NCBI GenBank assembly: GCA_007120155.1
Contig: SKOF01000524.1
Location: 1-7,017 of the forward strand
DNA from: Thioalkalivibrio sp.
Lineage (GTDB): Bacteria > Pseudomonadota > Gammaproteobacteria > Ectothiorhodospirales > Ectothiorhodospiraceae
Length of the DNA: 7,017 bases
Direction of reading: 5' to 3'
Under the pieces are notes generated by a model. It saw only the letters and a program-made list of their open reading frames with translations. It made no database searches and was not told the DNA's origin. How positions within the stretch are numbered: the stretch's first letter is position 1; each line of letters begins with the position of its first letter. Both the position numbers and the translations under genes were made by a program. Shown in pieces: positions 1 to 5,012 of this stretch.

Positions 1-592
1 CGCGAATGAAATCCATCACGTCGGGATGGGAAATGTCGAAGGTCGCCATCTGTGCACCGCGCCGACCACCGGCCGAAGACACGGTAAAACACATCTTGTC
101 GTAGATGTCCATGAACGACAGCGGACCGGAGGTGTAGGCCCCTGCCCCGGACACGTAGGCGCCCTTGGGACGCAGAGTAGAAAATTCGTAGCCGATGCCG
201 CAACCGGCCTTGAGCGTCAACCCGGCCTCATTGACCTTGCCGAGAATCTCGCGCATGGAATCTCCGATGGTGCCCGAAACCGTGCAGTTGATGGTCGAAG
301 TCGCCGGCTTGTGATCCAGTGCGCCGGCGTTCGAGGTGATGCGCCCTGCCGGAATGGCGCCGCGGCGAAGCGCCCACAGAAATTCACGGTACCAGAGCTG
401 GCGGGCCTCGGGATCGGCCTCGACTTCGGCCAGCGCCTTGGCCACGCGCTTGTAGGTATCGTCGATTTCCTGGTCCAGTATTTCCCCCGTTTTGGACTTC
501 AGGCGATATTTTTTGTCCCAGATGTCCAGGGACGCTTCCTGGAATGCGATCTCCGGGAGTGCTGCCGTCAAGGCCTCTGCCGAAACACTCAT
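1..592 (-). CDS. nrdJ: Class II adenosylcobalamin-dependent ribonucleotide reductase, N-terminal part (partial at left edge)
   Basis: Reduces ribonucleotides to deoxyribonucleotides in the cytoplasm, using a radical generated from adenosylcobalamin and so not needing oxygen. Reading down from the ATG at 592-590, 197 residues are visible before the window edge; family members usually run to several hundred residues more. Seen directly: an opening with IWDKKYRLK (24-32), PAGRITSNAG (81-90), and STINCTVSGTIGDSM (99-113), where Cys103 sits at the position of the N-terminal redox-active cysteine. These are followed by KAGCGIGYEFSTLRPKGAYV (128-147), then SGPLSFMDIYD (155-165) and SAGGRRGAQMA (173-183). 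These are typical of the proteobacterial NrdJ group. No N-terminal ATP-cone is present. The radical cysteine and B12-contacting parts lie outside the window, so I cannot say whether the gene is intact or split, as in Pseudomonas nrdJa/nrdJb. The start is supported by a good Shine-Dalgarno sequence. The gene is divergent from trmL and has NrdR-type sites upstream. Confidence 0.93.
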   Translation of the reverse strand, partial: MSVSAEALTAALPEIAFQEASLDIWDKKYRLKSKTGEILDQEIDDTYKRVAKALAEVEADPEARQLWYREFLWALRRGAIPAGRITSNAGALDHKPATSTINCTVSGTIGDSMREILGKVNEAGLTLKAGCGIGYEFSTLRPKGAYVSGAGAYTSGPLSFMDIYDKMCFTVSSAGGRRGAQMATFDISHPDVMDFIR

Positions 593-600
593 GCTACCAA

Positions 601-606
601 CCTCTT
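601..606 (-). promoter_or_regulatory. Ribosome binding site of nrdJ
   Basis: On the minus strand AAGAGG lies 8 nt before the ATG at 592. It settles the start of nrdJ, since there is no other suitable start codon close by. Confidence 0.7.
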
Positions 607-627
607 GATATTATATGCTTGTTTTAA

Positions 628-633
628 GTTATA
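628..633 (-). promoter_or_regulatory. Candidate -10 element of the nrdJ promoter
   Basis: Minus-strand TATAAC matches the sigma-70 -10 consensus at 5 of 6 positions and would start transcription near 621, leaving a leader of about 29 nt that contains the ribosome binding site. No good -35 lies at 16-18 bp; the nearest is TGAACA (4 of 6) at 19 bp. The element overlaps the DnaA box at 629-637, and the first NrdR-like box would fall around -35 to -50. This is inference from spacing only. Confidence 0.3.
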
Positions 634-637
634 CACA
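629..637 (+). promoter_or_regulatory. DnaA box (TTATACACA)
   Basis: TTATACACA is an exact match to the DnaA box consensus TTATNCACA. A one-mismatch copy, TTGTTCACA, follows on the same strand at 652-660, and another one-mismatch copy lies on the minus strand at 746-754. In E. coli DnaA binds boxes upstream of nrdAB and affects its transcription, so a DnaA box in front of a reductase gene is biologically sensible. Here it overlaps the candidate -10 of nrdJ. A single exact 9-mer can occur by chance, so function is inferred. Confidence 0.45.
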
Positions 638-655
638 GGTTGTGAGACTATTTGT

Positions 656-671
656 TCACAACTTGTTGTGC
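656..671. promoter_or_regulatory. NrdR box, nrdJ-proximal (degenerate)
   Basis: TCACAACTTGTTGTGC is an imperfect palindrome matching the NrdR consensus acaCwAtATaTwGtgt at 11 of 16 positions, with both outer CACAA and TTGTG arms intact. It begins 64 bp upstream of the nrdJ start and lies 16 bp from the stronger box at 688-703. NrdR is a zinc-finger/ATP-cone repressor of ribonucleotide reductase genes and normally binds such boxes in pairs, so the spacing supports this weaker member. Confidence 0.6.
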
Positions 672-687
672 CCACATTTCCTGCCAA

Positions 688-703
688 ACACAATATCTTG
701 TGT
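688..703. promoter_or_regulatory. NrdR box, nrdJ-distal (strong)
   Basis: ACACAATATCTTGTGT matches the NrdR consensus acaCwAtATaTwGtgt at 15 of 16 positions. Its centre is 32 bp (about three helical turns) from the centre of the proximal box, the tandem arrangement known for NrdR operators in proteobacteria. The pair lies in the divergent region upstream of nrdJ, which is the expected target. NrdR itself is not encoded in this window. Confidence 0.8.
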
Positions 704-745
704 CAGGGAACAAGCTTACGATTTTTAGCATCATGAATCAAGTCG

Positions 746-761
746 TGTGAGTAAAATCACA
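746..761. promoter_or_regulatory. CRP/Vfr-type palindrome TGTGA-N6-TCACA
   Basis: TGTGAGTAAAATCACA carries both consensus half-sites of CRP-family regulators with exactly the right six-base spacer. The symmetry extends one base further on each side (GTGTGA/TCACAC, 745-762). The flanks lack the A/T runs of the strongest CRP sites. It sits just before the trmL ATG, where a bound protein would more likely block than activate trmL; it is about 150 bp upstream of nrdJ. As RNA, the same bases could form a 6-bp hairpin near the start codon. Which of these operates, if any, is unknown. Confidence 0.4.
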
Positions 762-764
762 CTC

Positions 765-1253
765 ATGTTCGAAATCGTGCTCTACCAACCCGAAATTCCG
801 CCCAATACCGGCAATATCATGCGCCTGTGTGCCAATGCGCCGGCCCGTCTCCACCTGGTCGAACCTCTGGGGTTCGCCCTCGATGACCGGCGCCTGCGCC
901 GAGCCGGCATGGATTATCGCGATCGCAGCGTGCTTGAACGCCATGTCGGTCTCGATGATTGCCTGGATCATCTGGAAAATCGCCGCTGGCTTGCCTTTTC
1001 GACCCGTTCGGAGCGGATTTATTCGGACTGGGCCTATCAGCCCGGTGATGTGTTGTTGTTCGGTCCGGAAACCCGGGGCCTGCCCGATGAGGTACTGACA
1101 GCCATTCCACCGGACCAGCGCTTGCGGATACCACAAATGCCGCAGTCACGCAGCCTCAACCTGAGCAACGCGGTGGCCATTGTTTTGTTCGAAGCCTGGC
1201 GGCAGAATGGTTTCGACGAATCGATCGGAACCGTTACTCGGTCTCGCGCTTGA
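765..1253 (+). CDS. trmL: tRNA (cytidine/uridine-34 2'-O)-methyltransferase TrmL (SPOUT family)
   Basis: Transfers a methyl group from S-adenosylmethionine to the 2'-OH of the wobble nucleotide of certain leucine tRNAs, improving decoding. The 162-residue product is close to the E. coli length of about 157 and is a minimal SPOUT domain without extra RNA-binding domains. Visible motifs are IPPNTGNIMRLCAN (11-24), EPLGFALDDRRLRRAGMDY (33-51), FGPETRGLP (99-107) and, at 121-145, RIPQMPQ followed by SRSLNLSNAVAIV; the last two form the knotted methyl-donor site. I chose ATG 765 because the family normally begins two or three residues before IVLYxPEIPPNTGN. An in-frame GTG at 747 would add six residues and cannot be excluded, because neither start has a strong Shine-Dalgarno sequence. 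The 3' end overlaps convergent gpsA by 20 bp. A trmL homologue also lies near secB in Pseudomonas. Confidence 0.94.
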   Translation: MFEIVLYQPEIPPNTGNIMRLCANAPARLHLVEPLGFALDDRRLRRAGMDYRDRSVLERHVGLDDCLDHLENRRWLAFSTRSERIYSDWAYQPGDVLLFGPETRGLPDEVLTAIPPDQRLRIPQMPQSRSLNLSNAVAIVLFEAWRQNGFDESIGTVTRSRA

Positions 1254-2235
1254 GCTCGCGTTCCATCAGCACCCGCACCCCCTTGCGCGCATCCCAGTCC
1301 TTGAACAGGATGCCGTGGACCTGTTCGCTAATCGGCATATCCACACTCATGCGTTCGGCCAGGCGCATGGTTTCCCGTGCGGTCTTGATGCCTTCGACCA
1401 CCTGGCCGATCTCGGCCACGGCGTCTTCGACGCTCTTGCCCTGCCCCAGGGCAATTCCCAAGCGGCGATTGCGCGAGAGATCGCCGGTGCAGGTCAGGAC
1501 CAGGTCACCGATTCCGGCCAGACCGGTCAGGGTGCGCGGGTCAGCCTCCATGGCCCGTCCCAGCCGCATGGTTTCGGCCAGCCCGCGTGTAATCAGGGCG
1601 GCGCGGGTATTGGCGCCCAGTTCAAGTCCGTCGGCGATGCCACAGGCAACCGCCATGACATTCTTGATTGCACCCCCAAGTTCCGCCCCAACCAGGTCGG
1701 CGGTGTAGTAGGCGCGAAAGCCCGATCCATGCAAAAGGCCGGCCCAGGCCTCACCAAATTCCGGATCGCTGGCCGCGGCCGTGACCGCCGTTGGCAGTCC
1801 CGCAGCAACCTCCTTGGCGAAGGATGGCCCGGAAATCAGCGCCAGGGGAATGTCGGGTCCGAGGATATCGGTGGCCACCTCGTGCAGCAGGCGCCCACTG
1901 CCCGGCTCGAACCCCTTGCAGGCCCAGGCCAGGCCGATGTCGGCATCCAGCCTTGAACGGATGCGAGTGACCATATCGGAGAACGCGTGGCTGGGCGTGA
2001 CGACCAGCACCCGGTCGATCTCCGCCATGACCGTATTCAGATCAGCGCTGATCTCGATGTTCTCGGCGAGGCTGAATTCTGGTAGATAGCTCTGATTGAC
2101 CCGCTGCCGTTGCATGGTGTCGGCCTGGGACTCGTCCCGCGCCCACAGGCGCACCGCATGGCCATTGCGCGCGAGTTGCATGGCCAGTGCGGTGCCCCAG
2201 GAGCCGGCACCAAGAACGGCAACGGTGGTTGTCAC
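1234..2235 (-). CDS. gpsA: NAD(P)-dependent glycerol-3-phosphate dehydrogenase GpsA
   Basis: Reduces dihydroxyacetone phosphate to sn-glycerol 3-phosphate in the cytoplasm, supplying the backbone for phospholipids. The product has 333 residues, the usual family length. Seen directly: an N-terminal Rossmann motif VAVLGAGSWGTALA (5-18), VVTPSHAF (78-85), ACKGFEP (105-111), SGPSFAKEVAAGLPTA (135-150), GGAIKNVMAVACGIADGL (187-204) with the expected catalytic Lys191, NTRAALITRGLAE (209-221), and GIGDLVLTCTGDLSRNRR (241-258). The start is GTG at 2235-2233; its GTGA overlaps the secB stop codon. There is no close Shine-Dalgarno sequence, so translation probably depends on ribosomes finishing secB. 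The same secB-gpsA order occurs in E. coli. The C-terminus ends inside the 3' end of trmL on the other strand. Confidence 0.97.
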   Translation of the reverse strand: MTTTVAVLGAGSWGTALAMQLARNGHAVRLWARDESQADTMQRQRVNQSYLPEFSLAENIEISADLNTVMAEIDRVLVVTPSHAFSDMVTRIRSRLDADIGLAWACKGFEPGSGRLLHEVATDILGPDIPLALISGPSFAKEVAAGLPTAVTAAASDPEFGEAWAGLLHGSGFRAYYTADLVGAELGGAIKNVMAVACGIADGLELGANTRAALITRGLAETMRLGRAMEADPRTLTGLAGIGDLVLTCTGDLSRNRRLGIALGQGKSVEDAVAEIGQVVEGIKTARETMRLAERMSVDMPISEQVHGILFKDWDARKGVRVLMERELKRETE

Positions 2236-2759
2236 TGAGTGCTGTCAGTCGAGGGTACGCCCTCTTCCCCGCTGGCCTGGGCCTGAGCTTCGGCCATGCG
2301 CTGACGGAAGATGCCTTCGAAATTGATCGGCTGCATCGGTGGCAGGTAAAAGCCGCCGGCGGTCACCATGCTGGAAATCTGGGCACGGTTGTACGGGAAC
2401 AGCACGTTTGGACACAAGACATTGACCACGTAGGGCATCTGTTCCTCGCTGAATCCGGCGAACTGGAACAGTCCACCGTACTGCACCTCGCAGATGAAGG
2501 CCGTTTTTTCGCCCTGCTTGGCGGTGACAGTGACGGTCAGGATGATTTCCCAGCGGCCTTCATCGATCTGGTTGGTGCGCTGTGACAGGTTCAAGTTGAT
2601 ATCCGGCTGGCCCTCGTTCTGGCTGAGCTCGGTTGGCGATGGCGCCTCGAAGGAAGCGTCCTTGAGGAACACATGCTGGACGGCCATTTGCGCGGCCTGC
2701 TGTTCCTCTTGATTGCCGGCCTGAGCGCCAGCACCTGCATTTGGAGTTTCGTCTGCCAT
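2232..2759 (-). CDS. secB: Protein-export chaperone SecB
   Basis: A cytoplasmic tetrameric chaperone that keeps secreted precursors unfolded and hands them to SecA. The 175-residue product carries the family core: HVFLKDASFEAPSP (29-42), PDINLNL (52-58), EIILTVTVTAKQGEKTAFIC (71-90), EVQYGGLF (91-98), LCPNVLFPYNRAQISSMVTA (115-134), and FYLPPMQPINFEGIF (137-151), followed by an acidic tail of the kind that contacts SecA. It is about 20 residues longer than the E. coli protein, mainly through an Ala/Gln/Glu-rich N-terminus. The ATG at 2759 was chosen because AAGGA lies 10 nt upstream. An in-frame ATG at 2828 would add 23 residues that do not look like SecB. The last codons overlap the gpsA start. 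The presence of SecB supports a diderm proteobacterium. Confidence 0.95.
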   Translation of the reverse strand: MADETPNAGAGAQAGNQEEQQAAQMAVQHVFLKDASFEAPSPTELSQNEGQPDINLNLSQRTNQIDEGRWEIILTVTVTAKQGEKTAFICEVQYGGLFQFAGFSEEQMPYVVNVLCPNVLFPYNRAQISSMVTAGGFYLPPMQPINFEGIFRQRMAEAQAQASGEEGVPSTDSTQ

Positions 2760-2862
2760 TTCCTGAATTTCCTTTTCAATAAGTGGATGGTTTGGGTTTC
2801 GAATCAATTCGCCTTGTTGGGGCGCCATTGTTTCATTTTGATTCGGCGCTGCCTAAAGCCGG

Positions 2863-3363
2863 TCACTCTGCCTCGGTCTCGGCCTGATCTTTTTTCTTGC
2901 CTTTCGGCCGGTCTTTTTTCTTGCCGGACGACTTGGCCTTGTGACGACTGACCGGTTGCTGGTCGCTGATCCACTGGGTCAGTCCGCCGCTGAGCACATT
3001 CACGTTGCTGAATCCCAGCTTGACCAGTTTATTGGCCATTTGCGGTGAGACCTGGCCGTTCTTGCAATACACCAAAACCGGGTCATCCTTGCGCTTGAGC
3101 AGTTTCTGATCGCCGGCCTCGATCCGCGAGGGCGGCATGTGCATCGCTCCGATGATGTGTCCGGCTGCATGATCGGTGCTATTGGAGACATCCAACACCA
3201 GGGCATCGTCCTGGTTGATCAGGCGAACCGCCTCGCGGGTGCCGATCTCTCGCCACTTGCGCGCCAGGCGCGCGAGCTCCCAGGCGATCCATGCCGCCAG
3301 CACCACGGCGAATAGCCCGGTTAGGATCGGATGATTGCCAATGAATTCCAGAATTTGTTCCAT
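2863..3363 (-). CDS. yibN: Membrane-anchored rhodanese-domain protein (YibN-like)
   Basis: A 166-residue protein with one N-terminal membrane segment (about 11-30, PILTGLFAVVLAAWIAW) and a rhodanese domain facing the cytoplasm (about 40-138). Key features are LVLDVSNSTDHAAGHIIGAM (56-74) and the active-site loop YCKNGQVSP (99-107), with candidate catalytic Cys100, then the closing NVLSGGLTQW (122-131). An intact loop cysteine suggests sulfur transfer or persulfide handling is possible; the substrate is unknown. The last 27 residues are very rich in lysine (two KKK clusters) and then acidic. The ATG at 3363 was chosen because MEQILEFIGNHPIL matches the start of E. coli YibN; a start at 3384 would add seven residues. 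No clear Shine-Dalgarno sequence is visible. The position ahead of secB and divergent from gpmI matches E. coli yibN. E. coli YibN has been reported to associate with the YidC insertase, which would fit the secB neighbourhood. Confidence 0.87.
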   Translation of the reverse strand: MEQILEFIGNHPILTGLFAVVLAAWIAWELARLARKWREIGTREAVRLINQDDALVLDVSNSTDHAAGHIIGAMHMPPSRIEAGDQKLLKRKDDPVLVYCKNGQVSPQMANKLVKLGFSNVNVLSGGLTQWISDQQPVSRHKAKSSGKKKDRPKGKKKDQAETEAE

Positions 3364-3440
3364 GAATCTGCAGGGTCTGGCCAAAGCCGCCCATTATCCT
3401 TGATTCTGTCCGTTGATACCAGCACCCCCGGACATTCGTG

Positions 3441-3449
3441 TGGGATAAT
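3441..3449 (+). promoter_or_regulatory. Extended -10 promoter element for gpmI
   Basis: TGGGATAAT reads as an extended -10 (TGN followed by GATAAT, 5 of 6 to consensus), predicting a start near 3456 and a leader of about 24 nt. No -35 hexamer lies at 16-18 bp, as is common for extended -10 promoters. TTGATA at 3413-3418 is 25 bp away and too far to pair with it. Confidence 0.45.
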
Positions 3450-3469
3450 TGAGCAATCCATTCAACGCC

Positions 3470-3473
3470 AGGA
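3470..3473 (+). promoter_or_regulatory. Ribosome binding site of gpmI
   Basis: AGGA lies 6 nt before the ATG at 3480, which supports that start codon for gpmI. Confidence 0.55.
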
Positions 3474-3479
3474 CTTTCA

Positions 3480-5012
3480 ATGAGTGCACGCACACCGTTG
3501 ACTTTGCTCATTCTCGACGGCTGGGGCCACCGCGAACCCGCCCCTGACAATGCCGTCAGCGCCGGGAACACGCCAAACTGGGACCGGCTGTGGAGTGAAT
3601 GCCCGCACGCCCTGCTCGAAACCTCGGGCGAAGCGGTCGGTTTGCCGGCCGGGCAGATGGGCAACTCGGAAGTCGGTCACATGAATATCGGCGCCGGTCG
3701 CATCGTGTACCAGGAGCTGACCCGGATCGGCAAGGCCATTTCCGACGGTGAATTCGTTTCCAACCCGGCCCTGACCGAAGGCTTGAACAAGGTCCGGGAA
3801 TCCGGCGGTTGCGTGCATATCATGGGCCTGCTCTCACCCGGCGGTGTACACAGCCACGAGGATCACCTGCTGGCCACGCTGCAACTGGCGCTGGACTCCG
3901 GTGCCAAATCGGTGGCCGTCCATGCCTTTCTCGACGGGCGCGATACCCCACCGCGCAGTGCGCAGCCTTCGATCCAGCGACTGGAAACGGCTGTTGAAGA
4001 CAATGACCGGGCCTCGGTCGCCACGGTTATCGGACGCTACTGGGCCATGGATCGCGATCAGCGTTGGGAGCGCACGGAGCGGGCCTGGCGGGCGATCGTG
4101 GATGCTGATTCGGAAATTACGGCCGAATCACCATCACAGGCGCTCAAGGCCGCCTACCAGCGTGATGAGAACGACGAGTTCGTCCAGCCCACCGTGATCG
4201 GCCAGGGGCACAAGGTCGTTGATGGTGACTTGGTGATCTTCATCAACTTCCGGGCCGATCGCGCCCGTCAGCTCAGTCAGGCATTCGCGGCGCCGGATTT
4301 TCAGGGTTTTCAGGCCCGGCGGCCGAAGTTGTCCGCACTGGTGACCATGACCCATTACCTGGACGGGCTGCCCTGTCTGGTCGCTTTTCCGCCAACCCGG
4401 CTCGAGCAACTGTTCGGCGGCGTGCTGTCCGCGGCCGGTCTGCGTCAGCTACGCATCGCCGAGACCGAAAAGTACGCCCATGTCACCTACTTCTTCAATG
4501 GCGGCGAGGAGACCGTGTTTCCGGGTGAGGAGCGGGTGCTGATTCCCTCGCCCAAGGTGGCCACCTATGATCTGCAGCCGGAAATGAGCGCGCCGGAACT
4601 GGCCAAGCGCCTGGTCGGGTTTATCCGTGGAAAAGACTTCGATGTCATCATTGGCAATGTCGCCAACCCCGACATGGTTGGTCATTCCGGCAAGTTCGAG
4701 GCGGCAGTCAAGGCGGTCGAGGCCGTGGATGCATTGCTTGGGCAGGTGATTGATGCCACACGCTCGGTCGGCGGGCAGTTGCTGGTGACCGCCGATCACG
4801 GCAATGTCGAGCAAATGACCGACCCCGACAGCGGGCAAACGCATACCGCCCATACCACAAACCCGGTGCCGCTGGTCTACTTCGGCCGGCCGGTAGACGC
4901 CATGGGAGAAACCGGCAGCCTGCGCGATATTGCCCCGACCATGCTGGATTTGCTGAATCTTGAAATACCCTCAGAAATGTCAGGTAAATCGCTGATTAAT
5001 ATACGTGATTAG
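3480..5012 (+). CDS. gpmI: 2,3-bisphosphoglycerate-independent phosphoglycerate mutase GpmI
   Basis: Interconverts 3- and 2-phosphoglycerate in glycolysis and gluconeogenesis through a phosphoserine intermediate and two manganese ions; cytoplasmic. The 510-residue product is full family length. The family's metal and catalytic residues are all visible: Asp13 in LILDGWG, Ser63 in GQMGNSEVGHMN (the phosphorylated serine), Asp398 and His402 in NPDMVGHSG, Asp439 and His440 in TADHGN, and His458 in HTAHTTNP. Substrate-binding residues of the inserted transferase domain are His124 in GGVHSHEDH, Arg154 and Asp155 in FLDGRDTPP, Arg185 in IGRYWAMDRD, and Arg258 and Arg261 in NFRADRAR, with Lys331 in ETEKYAH in the phosphatase half. 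The gene diverges from the rhodanese-secB-gpsA genes and its last 8 bp overlap envC, the same neighbourhood as in E. coli and Pseudomonas. Confidence 0.98.
   Translation: MSARTPLTLLILDGWGHREPAPDNAVSAGNTPNWDRLWSECPHALLETSGEAVGLPAGQMGNSEVGHMNIGAGRIVYQELTRIGKAISDGEFVSNPALTEGLNKVRESGGCVHIMGLLSPGGVHSHEDHLLATLQLALDSGAKSVAVHAFLDGRDTPPRSAQPSIQRLETAVEDNDRASVATVIGRYWAMDRDQRWERTERAWRAIVDADSEITAESPSQALKAAYQRDENDEFVQPTVIGQGHKVVDGDLVIFINFRADRARQLSQAFAAPDFQGFQARRPKLSALVTMTHYLDGLPCLVAFPPTRLEQLFGGVLSAAGLRQLRIAETEKYAHVTYFFNGGEETVFPGEERVLIPSPKVATYDLQPEMSAPELAKRLVGFIRGKDFDVIIGNVANPDMVGHSGKFEAAVKAVEAVDALLGQVIDATRSVGGQLLVTADHGNVEQMTDPDSGQTHTAHTTNPVPLVYFGRPVDAMGETGSLRDIAPTMLDLLNLEIPSEMSGKSLINIRD

Larger units (their letters stand above)
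3364..3479. promoter_or_regulatory. Divergent promoter region between the rhodanese-secB-gpsA and gpmI-envC genes
   Basis: This 116-bp gap separates two divergent transcription units, so it should hold a promoter for each. On the minus strand GATAAT (3398-3393) would start transcription near 3386, giving a leader of about 23 nt for the rhodanese gene; its -35 is weak. The plus-strand element is listed separately. No clear operator palindrome is seen. Confidence 0.5.

Noticed and set aside
610..615. Perfect TATAAT on the minus strand upstream of nrdJ
   Set aside because: Transcription from it would begin near 603, inside the ribosome binding site, leaving no usable leader. The TATAAC at 628-633 fits better.
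634..644. CACAGGTTGTG as a third NrdR box
   Set aside because: It is an 11-bp palindrome of a different length from the 16-bp box and is not in helical phase with the other two.
641..660. TGTGA and TCACA as a second CRP-type site
   Set aside because: The half-sites are separated by 10 bases rather than 6.
26..736. A 236-codon open frame on the plus strand
   Set aside because: It lies opposite the clear nrdJ reading frame and its product has no recognisable domain; long antisense frames are common opposite GC-rich genes.
1180..1956. A 258-codon open frame on the plus strand opposite gpsA
   Set aside because: It is antisense to conserved GpsA motifs and shows no domain; it is a by-product of codon bias.
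2760..2862. A terminator or internal promoter between the rhodanese gene and secB
   Set aside because: Only weak short inverted repeats without a T-run, and no convincing -35/-10 pair, were seen.
3413..3449. TTGATA and GATAAT as a paired gpmI promoter
   Set aside because: The spacer would be 25 bp, too long for sigma-70; only the extended -10 is kept.
3179..3664. A 161-codon minus-strand frame spanning the gpmI/rhodanese divergent gap
   Set aside because: It overlaps both gpmI and the rhodanese gene, which have strong family motifs, and would cover the promoter region.
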